DNA from: Trichosphaerium sp. ATCC 40318 | Lineage: Eukaryota > Discosea > Flabellinia > Trichosidae | Length of the DNA: 26,313 bases | Assembly (NCBI GenBank): GCA_038496445.1 | Contig: JALMLS010000409.1 | Location: forward strand, 1-26,313 | Direction: 5' to 3' | Shown: positions 1 through 9,717 of the stretch, piece by piece | Numbering within the stretch: position 1 is the stretch's first letter | Layout of the letters: every line of letters begins with the position of its first letter | The notes under the pieces: model-generated | What the model was told of the DNA's origin: nothing | The model's database searches: none | The model's input: only the letters and a program-made list of their open reading frames with translations | Program-made: the position numbers and the translations under genes

Positions 1-257
1 CTATCCAGATCACCGAAGGTACGCATTTACGAGATCATCGCGTTTTTTTAACACGTTACACGTTTTTTTTGAGTGACATTTTGTGTATCTGTTAAAGCTG
101 CTTTATTCGCTCAATTTGGTTCGTAAAGCGTGGTTGTAGCGAGATTGACACGTTTTACAATTTCTTTTTTTTGTTTCGGACTTTTTTCGTTTAGTTTTGT
201 TCTTATCGGTCTTAGGTTCTTTAATTTCGCTCAAGCGCCTGATCAAGCTATTATTAG
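1..257 (+). other. Probable intron and unresolved upstream part of the first gene
   Basis: No convincing coding exon is visible here. The first coding exon I can defend starts at 258 after an acceptor ending TTATTAG. A possible exon tail lies at 1-18, just before a GTACGC donor, which would make 19-257 one 239-nt intron, long for this locus. No in-frame ATG precedes 258, so the start codon is outside the window or in an exon I cannot place. The minus-strand frames here are low-complexity. Confidence 0.4.
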
Positions 258-1157
258 AAAGTATATAATGACGTCGTTGACCAAATATTACCTGCAGTAG
301 ATACAGAAGCAAATAATGCAAAAACAAATAATGCAAAAGATCCGCGTATTGTTTTCGCTGGTGATTGTAGAGGTGCCTTGAATATTCTCCGATTTGTTGG
401 TGAGAATAATCCAAAGTTTGTTGATACGCTTGTTCTTGAATGTCCATTTGTATCAGCTAAGAAGATGACGGATCGGTACGGCAACTTTATTTATTTTGAT
501 TGTTTCTTTTTTTTTTTCAATTTTTCTCCTTCTTACACACTTAGTATGGCTGAAATTTCATTGCCATGGATCCCTTATGGTGGTAGAATATTATACAACG
601 TATTTGTGTTTTGGTTCCCTAATTATAAATCACTCTGTCAGGTAAGCTTCGCATTCCTTTTTTTTTCTTGTTTCATTTGATTGCTTGAGATATTTACAAG
701 CTTGTTTTTTAGGATCCAAAGGAGCTCTTGTCGAGCATAAAAGATAAGAATATATTTATTGGACATAGACAGGATGATTTACTTATTTCTGCTGATGCCA
801 TGGCTACAATTGTTTCTACTCTTTCGAAAAATAATAAGGTTTATTTTTGGGTTGTTGATAAAGATGAGGATAATACAGCAAGTCATTCAGCTATTACAAA
901 TGCTCCTTCATTTCAAAAAGCTGTAAATGCTTTTTATAAAGAGGTTAACTTACCTCATGACGAGGAACTAGCACTATCTGTACGTGCAGACTTGTTCGAA
1001 ACGCAGACAAGTTTTTTTTTCAAAATTTCTTCTTGTTTTGTATAAACGCACGTTTTTTGCACTGATTTTGTCTCTAATGGTTCCATAGGGTTCTAAATTA
1101 CTAGATGTGGCTTTGATTAATTCTGACACGGATGTTTGGAAGTACCTACACGCATAG
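258..1157 (+). CDS. Alpha/beta-hydrolase-like protein, 5' incomplete
   Basis: Four exons are visible: 258-475, 545-641, 713-979 and 1089-1157 (stop TAG 1155-1157), joined by GT-AG introns of 69, 71 and 109 nt. They give about 216 residues. The fragment FAGDCRGAL fits the nucleophile elbow G-x-Nu-x-G of alpha/beta hydrolases, with Cys where Ser is usual. Later IGHRQDD could supply the acid and TASHSA the catalytic His, in the order expected for the fold. A direct repeat (codons for NNAK twice, about 312-338) marks a linker. I do not recognise the subfamily and the substrate is unknown. An AATAAA follows the stop by 24 nt. The next gene is on the same strand 221 bp away. The hydrolase call is an inference from fold motifs; the exon structure is more certain than the function. 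Confidence 0.6.
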
Positions 1158-1180
1158 AATTGGTTTTGCGCAAAACTGGA

Positions 1181-1186
1181 AATAAA
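1181..1186 (+). terminator. AATAAA polyadenylation signal of the hydrolase-like gene
   Basis: Canonical AATAAA 24 nt after the TAG stop at 1155-1157, in an A-rich stretch. Confidence 0.5.
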
Positions 1187-1378
1187 ATAAACAAAACTGT
1201 ACAACAAGAACCCTCGGCGTTTCCAAAGAAGATAACACTGTCGTCTTTAATTGTATTTCCTTTCTATTTGCATTTCTGGTGTTCATAAGCACTTGCAACG
1301 GCTTAAACAAAATTTTTGAAATTTCAAGTATTTCGAACTTATTAATGAGTTTCAGCGGTTACTAGTTCGCTCCACATT

Positions 1379-3644
1379 ATGATATACGCACTGAGAGGCT
1401 CCAGGGTAGTAGATACATCTCTGGCATGTAATAGACGACAGTATTGTACCAATAGTAAAGAAAAGCTCAAATTCGCTATTGTAGGTGCGTAGAGAGTATC
1501 AATGAAGCCTATTTAATAAAACTTCATTAACAGGCGCTGGACCAGCTGGATTTTATACTGCAGATGGTATTTTGCGTAATAAAGATGCTGTAGTTGACAT
1601 CTACGAAAAATGCGTTAACCCTTACGGCTTAGTACGCTCAGGTACTTACATACGCGTCGGTATTGTAAAAACAATATTCAGGTGTCGCACCAGATCACCC
1701 TGAAGTGAAATCAGTTCAAAACAAGTTTGATTCCATTTGCAGTAATCCAAGAGTAAGAGTACGTTCGATAGAGGGTTTATAAGCTATTTTCTTAGTGGCT
1801 TCAATAGTTCTTTGGCAACGTTAGTGTTGGAACAGATGTACCAATTAGCGAACTTCAAAAACGTTACCATGGCGTTGTACTTGCTTATGGTACCTTTCTT
1901 ATTGTAGTTAATGTATCTGTTAACGTTCTGTCTCCAGGAGCTGCATCCAATAAGGTGCTCAATGTACCTGGTAAAGATTTAAATGGTGTAAGTTTTGGGT
2001 TTAGGATTTTTTTTTGAAACAAAGTTGATTGGCCTCTCTCTCATTTCTGTAGGTTCACTCAGCTAGGAGTTTTGTTGAGCATTACAATGCATTGCTCGAT
2101 GTACAGCTGGAAGCATCCGACGCATACGATCTTAGTAATTGTGCGTTGAGGCTTTTTCTTTTTTTTTTCTGTTGTGGTACTTAAAAAGGTTTTAGGTAAA
2201 TCTGTTGCCATTATTGGAAACGGTAATGTTGCTGTTGATGTAGCACGTATAATATTGCGTAAACCAAGTGAATTAGAAGAAACTGATATTTCTTCAAACG
2301 TTTTAAAGTTGCTAAAGAGCAGTAATGTTAAAGAAATTCACATGATTGGTCGTAGGGGTACTTGGATTTGGCAATACTATCGCAACTATGTATCGTTTGT
2401 TCTAATCATACCTTGTAGGTCCAGTGCAGGCTGCATTTACAACAGCAGAGTTACGTGAACTGACACGTCTTGAGGGTGTTACGACAGGTAAATTATTTGA
2501 GAATTTTTTTCATTTCTTCTTTTTTTACGTATTGTGCTCTGTTTTATCACGTGTTTGGAGTCTCACAAATGTTAGTGATTGATGGTGGTGTTTTACCTCT
2601 AACAGACGTTGATGAAGTGGATTTGGAAGAACGTGTCGCAAAGAGAAAGTTTAAAGTTCTGGAGAAGCAACTTTCGAACAAACCATCAGAAAAAACTCTT
2701 TATTTACATTTCTTGAAGAGTGCGTTGACTCTCTTTCCTTGTCACTATTACCTTACTATTATATCTATAACTTATACATAAACAGGTCCATTAGAGTTTA
2801 TGGGAAGAGAAGGAAAAGTGTGTGGTATTAGACTAGTAAAGAACAAACTGGAGAAGCCTATTATGAACAATCTTCCTTTATTTAAAGAACCTGTCAAAGG
2901 TGCATCAAAAAACCAAAAAGCTGTTGCAACAGATGAACAAGAAGAAATCGAATGTGATATGATATTTACTAGTATTGGGTATGACTAAGAGATATAAGTC
3001 AGTCGGTTCAGAACTGACATTTTATTTTTTTCCTGTTTTAGGTATAAGTCAACACCTATTGAAGGAGTACCGTTCAGCGAACAACAAGGCGTTATTCCTA
3101 ATATTTATGGTCGTGTAAAAGCTAGTATGACTGGTGATGTTAATGAAGAAGCTATACGTAATCTTTACTGTGCTGGGTGGGTAAAACGTGGACCATCCGG
3201 TATCATAGGTACGTGACCAGTTGTTTTTTTCATTGAGGATTTTTGGTTCCTGTTTACCATTGTTTTTCCTTGTACACTTCTTCAACACCGTACATCACTT
3301 TGATGTTCGTTGATAACATTCGATTTGATACTTGTTGGTGTTGTCTCGTGTTGTCGTATTTCTGAAGTAACTTGAAGTAACCTTTGTTAACTATTGTAGG
3401 TACAAACATTCCTGATGCTGATAGAACTGTTGAATCAATATTTGAAGACTTAAGCAATGGTAGTATAAAGAAACCTACTGAAGAGAGTGACGTTACATTG
3501 CCTAAAGATCATGTTACTTTCGAAGAGTGGAAGAAAATAGACGAAGCGGAGATCGAAGCTGGTAAATTACTAGGAAAAGAAAGAGAAAAGTTTTCAACAA
3601 CAGAAGCCATGCTAAAGGTTTTGGATCGATCTATAAATACATAA
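1379..3644 (+). CDS. FDXR: NADPH:adrenodoxin (ferredoxin) oxidoreductase, mitochondrial
   Basis: This flavoenzyme moves electrons from NADPH through FAD to mitochondrial ferredoxin, for Fe-S cluster and heme or sterol synthesis. Twelve exons: 1379-1484, 1534-1641, 1682-1758, 1808-1889, 1938-1987, 2053-2134, 2196-2357, 2419-2487, 2576-2719, 2786-2978, 3042-3208, 3400-3644. They close in frame at 494 residues, the usual family size. An Arg-rich N-terminus ([14 protein letters not shown]) suits a matrix-targeting peptide. Family landmarks in order: FAD motif [35 protein letters not shown] motif [31 protein letters not shown] and the C-terminal [14 protein letters not shown]. Two splice choices are less certain: exon 7 start at TTTTAG|GT and exon 9 start at GTTAG|TG. 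The last intron (191 nt) is long for the locus. Yeast ARH1 is the same orthologue group. Confidence 0.95.
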
Positions 3645-4168
3645 GCATCTCCTTAGACATATAAAAAAGGAAAGATAGTGATACTTAGTATAAAGATTGC
3701 ATAATCGAGGAGTAAGGGGGTTTTTATTCAACAAAAGGTGTACAATACAATATATATTAAGAAGTTCATTCTACTGTGGAGTGATCCCTACTATTGCCTT
3801 TTCGTAGCTGTATACTAGGGATGACCTCCTATTTAGTTAAGCTGCCGTGGTGCTTGAGTTCGACTTCCCACTGATTACCGAGCCTAAAAAACTCTTCAAG
3901 CATTCTTCTTGACTGGTAAGATTACCAACAAGTTTTACTTTTCTATTTCTCAGTACAAACATAAAAGTCCAGTGATACAATATTCAAAATGCATGTCAAT
4001 GACACTCAGCCGTTATGTTATTCCTTATTGATGCTAGTGTTGTGGTAGCGAATCAAGTTGTTAAGACTATTTAGGAGAGGTCATAGCGACTTTTACTCGT
4101 TGACTGTTAGACCAAAGTTGGCACGTGATTGAAATTTCCTTCGATATTACCAACAAACTTGAGCACAC
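3645..4168. other. Intergenic region between reductase and esterase genes
   Basis: No coding frame or tRNA is recognisable. It holds an imperfect inverted repeat (11-nt arms 3784-3794 and 3812-3822, one mismatch) that could fold as a hairpin, and a CACGTGA motif at 4122-4128 just upstream of the esterase ATG. I see no clear AATAAA for the reductase gene. Confidence 0.5.
4122..4128 (+). promoter_or_regulatory. CACGTGA E-box-like motif upstream of the esterase
   Basis: CACGTGA lies 40 nt before the esterase ATG at 4169. The same motif recurs upstream of several other genes in this window (see findings). bHLH or bHLH-Zip factors bind CACGTG in other eukaryotes; function here is inferred. Confidence 0.35.
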
Positions 4169-6818
4169 ATGAGTTTGGCAACATCAAGCGTAGTCTTTAC
4201 GCTACTTCTTGCACTATCATACGCAACAAACATCGTCAATATACCAGGGTTAGGTATAGTAGAAGGAACGTCCGATGATACCCATAGAGCGTTCAAAGTA
4301 CGCTTTTAAGCAAATTAGAATGTTATGTTTTAATTTCACTTCTAGGGCATTCCTTTCGCGGAGCCACCTGTAGGAGACCTAAGATGGGCTGATCCAGAAC
4401 CTGGTATAGCGTGGCAACCAAAAATATGGAATGCGTCGTATTTTAGGCCAGGTTGTCCTCAATCTTGTGTATTACCTCCACGTGCGTTAGTTCTAAGCGT
4501 ATTTGTTTTAATACTTCAAACAGACACGTGCCCTCAGGTTACGAGCGAAGATTGTCTTTATTTAAACATCTATACGCCTTTAAATATCCAAGGGAAAGCT
4601 TCTGTGATGATATGGCTACCTGGTGGCGATTTTAAACAAGTAAGTTTTGCTTTATTTAGAACTCTGCATTGCGGTTTTTGGTAATGTTCTTTTTGATCAG
4701 GGCACAGCCGGTTCGGCACTTTATGATGGTAGATTTATTGTAAATACTACTGGAGTTATTGTAGTGACCTCCAATTATAGATTGGGCGCGTTAGGATGGA
4801 TAGCAACTAAGAAAGCGCTCAAGGTATGTAAAATAATTGTGGTTGGTGCAAAAATATTAAGAAGAATTAGGGAAATTACGGATTCCGTGATCAAAGACTT
4901 GCGATACAGTGGGTTATAAAGGTAATGCTTATATGCTAGTATCCTGTTTTAATCGAACCAAAGAATATTGAAGCTTTTGGCGGGAACCCACAAGACATTA
5001 CACTCGCTGGACAGAGTGCAGGTATGATTTATCTTTCTTGATTTTTTATTCACTTTAACTATCAGGTGCTGCGTCAACAGCTGCCCATTTAGTATCCCCT
5101 TACTCTAGAGGACTATTTCAGAAAGCTATTGTCATGAGTAACCCTGCTACTTTACCTATGAAGTACGATTCATCGTAGTTTTACAATTAAGAATTAAATG
5201 AGAATTGACTTTTTGTTGAAGGCCATTATCTCGTATTCAGGAGGATGGTGTAACTTTTCTGGACTATCTAAAGTGTAGTGATGATATTGAATGCTTGCGT
5301 GGAAAGCATGTTGATGATATTGTCGCAGCTGAAGTAAAATTTCAAAAGGATGTTTACCATGACTTGACTCACATTCTTGAGTTGTTTTTACCTTGGACAG
5401 TTGCCGGTAAGGGTTTTTTCTTTCAAGTCATGTCTGACTTTATTTTCAGTTGATGGGGATGAGTTACCAGAAGATCCTTACTATGCGTTCCAATCAGGAA
5501 AATATCATAAGATTCCAACTATTATTGGTGATGTTAGCGAAGAAGCAGTTCCTTTTATTTACTTGGTAATGCAGTTTTCATTTAACTTGTTTATTTTGAA
5601 CCTCGCGTATTCTACAACCCATCAATTTTTATCAAAGACAACTCACATCTAGTACTACGTTGTGTTTAACTAGCGCGTTTTGAACTTTCCTTTTAACACA
5701 AGAATTAGGCTCTGAATTTTTCTGTTAGTGATGTTGATGTACGTCTATCTTTTTTAAACTTGAAGTCTTACCCTTGTAAGTATGTCGGTGGTTTGACAGC
5801 AATATTTGGATCGGATGCTTTAAGAGTTTTAGAGTACTTCCCTCCAGAACCTGTCGTAGGAGATAAGAGACCACAACTTATTAATCTTGGTACTGATTAT
5901 ATTTTTGCTTGTTCGCAACAAAGTGTAACAAGTACATTGGCTTCTCGCTCTCCTGGTCAAGTATACTTCTACGAGGTAATAGTTAGTTGAAAAACATACT
6001 CTTAACAGCGTATTTTAGTATAATCATGCTCTGTCATTCGACGCATGGGGTCCAAGGTGCGTGCACTGTTTTTTTCTTGAAAAAACAGATAAAACTGGAT
6101 TGAACTTTTGAGAACACGTGATTTCTGTTTCTCTTTTGTTTTGAACGTTTGTTTTTGTATTTTGTGTTTATTTTTTTTACAATCGGTATGCTGTAGCTTT
6201 TGGATCAATCAAAAATCGTTCATTTACTAGATATTGTTGATCAATCCGCACTTTTTTTTTATTGATTGAAATACGGATAGACATCGTTGTTTATCAATCT
6301 AAAAAGCAATCTTTTTTGATTGAAATATAAAGTAAGCGTTTGTAGGTATGCTCATTGTAGAGGTCACGTTTGTCATGGAGCAGAGCTCCCTATTCTATTT
6401 GTACGTATTCATATAGTTGACTATTCTTATGTGTTTCTATAGCATAGTGCTGAGCTTATTCCATCCGCTGGATTTAAATTCACAAAGGAAGAGGATGCCC
6501 TTTCAAAGTACGAACAGAGTAATTTCTTGTTATGGAGAACCAATTGTTGATTGATTTTACGTAGGAACATGGTTACATATTTGGGCAATTTCATAAGGAC
6601 TGGTAACCCAAACAAACCCATGCCTGTCAAGGCAGAATGGCCTTTATTCAATGAAGGTCAGAGACCAGCTATAGTATTCGAAGCACCAGAAGTAACTGTT
6701 ACAACAAGTAAGCTTTAGTAAAACATTCATTTCCTTTCTAATTTGTTTCCGTTCAGACTGGAAGAGTGGAACGTGCAAAGATCTCTTTGATAAAATAGGG
6801 TATCACCACGGTTACTGA
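4169..6818 (+). CDS. Secreted type-B carboxylesterase (cholinesterase-like fold)
   Basis: Serine hydrolase acting on carboxylic esters, probably exported. Fifteen exons: 4169-4297, 4346-4481, 4524-4639, 4701-4823, 4871-4921, 4964-5021, 5066-5162, 5222-5406, 5450-5565, 5709-5975, 6019-6056, 6346-6400, 6443-6507, 6565-6707, 6757-6818. They sum to 546 residues plus stop, the family's normal length. Residues 1-20 form a signal peptide (VVFTLLLALSYA). Conserved blocks: GIPFAEPPVGDLRW, TSEDCLYLNIYTP, NYRLGALGW and GNYGFRDQ. The triad is Ser203 in GQSAG, acid probably Glu330 in GDVSEEAVPF, and His449 in CHGAELP. No membrane or GPI tail is seen after GNPN-KPMP, so secretion or a lumenal location is likely. 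Most introns are 42-62 nt, except 5566-5708 (143 nt) and 6057-6345 (289 nt, repeat-bearing). Substrate cannot be told from sequence. Confidence 0.93.
6204..6330. repeat. Cluster of short inverted TTGATTGA/TCAATC motifs inside an esterase intron
   Basis: The 289-nt intron 6057-6345 is about five times the typical length here. It contains several copies of ATCAATC and its complement, including two ATTGATTGAAATA-like units near 6259-6273 and 6315-6328. Opposite copies could pair as small hairpins. Similar words (TATCAATCA, AATCAATCA, GTCAATCA) reappear at 8500-8670. It may be a degraded small non-autonomous element or simple local duplication. Confidence 0.4.
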
Positions 6819-6831
6819 TACAAGTTTTGCC

Positions 6832-6837
6832 AATAAA
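6832..6837 (+). terminator. AATAAA polyadenylation signal of the esterase
   Basis: AATAAA 14 nt after the TGA stop at 6816-6818. Confidence 0.55.
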
Positions 6838-7047
6838 AGACTTGTCCAAGTAGTTCTTCGTTAGCAATATTGAAATGCCTGTACATCTGCTACCACCTAA
6901 GAAAACGAATTGAACAAGGATGATTTTACTTTCTATTCTAAATCTTAAACAGTACCTCTAGACTGAAACACATACGGTGCTATTACGATAAGTATATCGT
7001 ACTAGTTAGTAATACCTTATACGGGGCTGTAATTGCTTTCAAAGAGT

Positions 7048-7053
7048 TTTATT
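7048..7053 (-). terminator. AATAAA overlapping the stop of the F-box/MORN gene
   Basis: TTTATT on the plus strand reads AATAAA on the minus strand and shares a base with the TAA stop (7055-7053), giving essentially no 3' UTR before the signal. Confidence 0.5.
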
Positions 7054-8416
7054 TATGATAGCATCTTTAGTCTGCTTACAACACAATTCTCACAAAGACA
7101 AATACGAGTACAATTTTGAACCTTAATCGAAGCACTATGTATCATCGTCTTCTCTCCATTCTCGTAAGTCAAGTGAGCAAGAAACTCGCCAAACCTATTC
7201 CACTCCTTGTACTCTCCGTGTAGTTTTCCTTTGACATAGTGAGTTTCAAGGAGTATTCTTCCATCTTCATCCCAGTGATGATAAGGACCGTCAAGCTCGT
7301 CGTTTGAGTATGTATTCAGAAATTCTAATTGACCGTTTTCAAACCATGTCTTGAGCTCTCCTCCTTTTTTGTCATTGATAAACGTGCATTCGGCTTTCTG
7401 TTGACCACGTGCACACCATTTCTTGAAGACACCTTCTTTTTTGTTGCTGATATACATAGTTTCTTCCTTCAATTGGCCGTTATCATGCCATTGTTTGAGT
7501 TCTCCTTCTGGCTTGCCATTGACGTAATGACATCTCATTGCCAGCCGACCATTTTGATGCCAACGATTGTACTCTCCTATGTACTTTCCATCCTCACATG
7601 TATAGTGTTCTTTAAGTTGACCATTGTCGTACCATGACTGGTACTCTCCTTGTTTTTTATCGTTGACATAAAAGCACTTAATCCATAGATTGTTATTGTC
7701 ATGATAAGCCTTATAATCTCCGTCTTTCAGGTCATCGACATAGTGACAGTGCTCCTTTAACTGTCCGGTCTCAATCCACATCTTAAACTCTCCGTTCATT
7801 TTATCGTCAACGTGATTAGAGTGTGCGAATATTTGTCCGTTCTCATACCAAACCTTCATCTCTCCATTACGTTTTTCATTCAAGAAAAACCTTTGACTTT
7901 GGAGTTGACCATTTTCGAACCACTGTTTTGATTCTCCTTGGATTAAATCATTGATACAGAAACAGAACTCCCTCAATTGTCCGTTTTCATGCCACTCCTT
8001 GTACTCTCCTTCGATGTGTTCATCGATAATAGTCCACTGAGCTTCAAGTTGACCGTTTTCATGCCATTTCTTGTACTCGCCGTGTTCTTGACCATGAACA
8101 AAGTATTGTTGATGGTTAAGTAGAAGAGTTGAGATAGCAGCATCATCTGGCTGAGTTAAAGTAAAACTACGCCATTTTCCATGTTTTTCGAAATTCTCGT
8201 CAAATCTTGTTGTAATGGCTGTATACTTTGAAAGGAGAGGCCATTTAGTGTAAACTTCTGGATCTTGATCGATAATATCAAGTTGAAGTTCAAGAGGAAG
8301 ATTGAGGATAAGATTGATAACACAATCAGAATTTGTAGTTTTTTGCTATTTTTACCAATCAGTTAACAGTAGTGTTTCGTAAGCTGTACCTTTTTGAGTG
8401 GTGATGAAGTATACAT
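7053..8416 (-). CDS. F-box-like protein with 13 MORN-variant (YwqK-type) repeats
   Basis: Two exons: 8416-8390 (ATG, nine residues) and 8345-7053, with a 44-nt GT-AG intron that puts the long frame in phase with an ATG. The long frame itself contains no upstream ATG, so the intron is needed. The protein has 439 residues. Residues about 14-45 read like an F-box (NLPLELQLDIIDQDPEVYTK), the usual SKP1-binding module of SCF ubiquitin ligases. Residues 98-409 are thirteen exact 24-residue units of type GEYKxWHENGQLxxxCxYxxDK. The 30-residue tail carries a CLCENC cysteine cluster. The stop codon overlaps an AATAAA. Repeats of this kind occur in bacteria (YwqK-like), protists and amoeba giant viruses; F-box-like plus such repeats is especially familiar from Marseillevirus-type genomes (from memory, not searched). 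Role in substrate recognition is inference. Confidence 0.8.
7146..8081 (-). repeat. Thirteen tandem 72-bp MORN-variant coding repeats
   Basis: Thirteen units of exactly 24 codons run without length variation. The framework (G-E-x-K-x-W-x-x-N-G-Q-L) is constant, while the four or five residues after L are variable. DNA identity between units is moderate, lower than in the LRR array at 12845-14104, so this array is older or under more divergence. Confidence 0.85.
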
Positions 8417-9130
8417 GTTTATTGATTTTGTAAGGGTTGAGATTTGTTGTGATGCTCGTGTGATGATTAAAATATGATTTTTTTTGAGTTTTCTATAGAA
8501 ATATCAATCAGGGATTTGATGGGAAAATCAACCTAATTAGGAAGAATTTCTATCAAGACAGAAATTATACCTTACGATTTCAATCAGTGTTTAGTATTGT
8601 AATATTATATCCTTCATAACACCTAGCTACGACAATTAGAAAAATCAATCATGTTGTCAATCATTTAGGCGTATTTGACTTTGGTTGAATTTTACCATGA
8701 GAAAAGAGTAAATTGCTCAAATAATAACTACCTTCTATGTAACGATATTCAGATTTCCTCAATGCATTGTAAAATTGGCACTTGTATTTTTTTCCGTAAC
8801 AAACTTTTTTATAATCAACATGCAACTCCAATGTTACATTCACTTAGTGTTCGAAGAACCAATGGTGGCTGTTGAGGCCTCCTTGTCAGGTACTAAACCT
8901 TTTTTTTGGCGAACCTAAGCCTTCAACTGATAAGGGTCCCTTGCAATAGTGTGCTAAACCCAGAAGACGGAAAATGCAATAAACGACAATATCCTACAAT
9001 GTTGAAATGAAGGCCTGTATACCGCTGTCATATGCTTATTATCCTCAATGAGAAGAGCTCCTCATCATTACTTGGTCATTACTTAGTCACGTGACTGTAA
9101 AGAGTGAAGAATATTTGAAAAACTTAGAAC
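8417..9130. other. Gene-poor region upstream of the F-box/MORN gene
   Basis: It serves as the 5' flank of the minus-strand F-box/MORN gene. It contains scattered TCAATCA words (8500-8670) like those in the esterase intron, and a perfect 10-bp palindrome GTCACGTGAC at 9086-9095. Overlapping short frames on both strands at 8661-8875 have no splice or homology support and look like chance. Confidence 0.5.
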
Positions 9131-9290
9131 ATGACAAGTCGCAAGTTGATTCTATCGGGTGAGATATCATTTGACGTTAGATTGCCAATTGTCAATATAA
9201 GGGAGACGCGCTTGGGAGGAAACACACTCACTTTTTGGTGGCTCTAGTGTAGCGAGCGGATTTATTCTACATTTAAGAACACTCGTATGA
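9131..9290 (+). CDS. Possible small spliced gene, weak
   Basis: An ATG 36 nt after the GTCACGTGAC palindrome opens a 28-nt exon (9131-9158). A 43-nt GT-AG intron (9159-9201) of typical local length joins it in frame to 9202-9290, giving 38 residues ending at TGA. A GTATGA donor at 9285 could instead continue into unseen exons. No family is recognised. Support is only promoter-motif position, intron length and frame closure, so this may be chance. Confidence 0.22.
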
Positions 9291-9587
9291 TTGCAAATGT
9301 GTTTGAAGGAAAAAATAAAAATAATGTTGTACATAAAAAAGAAAAAGGATTGTAGGGTGAGGGGATGTTTTGATTGCTACTCGCCATTGTCGTTGTTGCC
9401 TATTGTGTCCTTCGATATTAATAGTCTTGTTCAGTCCAACCAAACGCTTGAAATGTTCCACATCTTCATTCATTACAAAATCAAAAACTGCAGTTTTTTT
9501 GGTGCACTGAACCATGATTTCAGAGAAAAAACAAAGCAAATCTTGTAGATTGTCCGAGTTTCCCCGATATCCTAGATAATTTTGCAA
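9273..9587 (-). CDS. Possible unrecognised reading frame
   Basis: A 104-codon minus-strand frame with ordinary amino-acid composition in its first two-thirds (for example VFDFVMNEDVEHFKRLVGLN), then a pyrimidine-rich hydrophobic end. An internal ATG would give about 83 residues. An AATAAA lies just beyond the stop (9266-9261 on the minus strand). It has no recognisable domain and conflicts with the weak plus-strand model at 9131-9290. A plus-strand frame at 9291-9548 overlaps it and looks less protein-like. Confidence 0.2.
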   Translation of the reverse strand: MQNYLGYRGNSDNLQDLLCFFSEIMVQCTKKTAVFDFVMNEDVEHFKRLVGLNKTINIEGHNRQQRQWRVAIKTSPHPTILFLFYVQHYFYFFLQTHLQSYECS

Positions 9588-9631
9588 TAGCCGTATTATT
9601 TTGTTTGGGTATCACATAAACCAAACAACAA

Positions 9632-9637
9632 CACGTG
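9632..9637 (+). promoter_or_regulatory. CACGTG motif upstream of the metalloprotease
   Basis: CACGTG core 81 nt before the metalloprotease ATG at 9718, in the same range as the copies before the esterase and the intact F-box-LRR gene. Here the flank is GTG rather than A. Confidence 0.3.
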
Positions 9638-9717
9638 GTGAGCTATGACGTGATATACACTTAAAACATTAAGCCGTTATTTTTTGAGCAGAAAAGTTCA
9701 AAACAAATACAACAACA

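Noticed and set aside
103-484. Two minus-strand frames opposite the first gene
   Set aside because: Low-complexity, Lys/Leu-rich translations with no domain; the opposite strand has consistent hydrolase exons.
4824-4919. Reading frame running on after the fourth esterase exon
   Set aside because: It is intron read-through; the conserved GNYGFRDQ segment lies in another frame after an acceptor at 4870.
7329-7637. Plus-strand frame inside the MORN-repeat gene
   Set aside because: Shadow of the 72-bp coding periodicity; no start context or recognisable domain.
7053-8416. Bacterial contamination or a YwqK toxin-antitoxin locus
   Set aside because: The gene has a spliced start, an AATAAA at its stop, an F-box-like domain and eukaryotic neighbours; no partner toxin is present.
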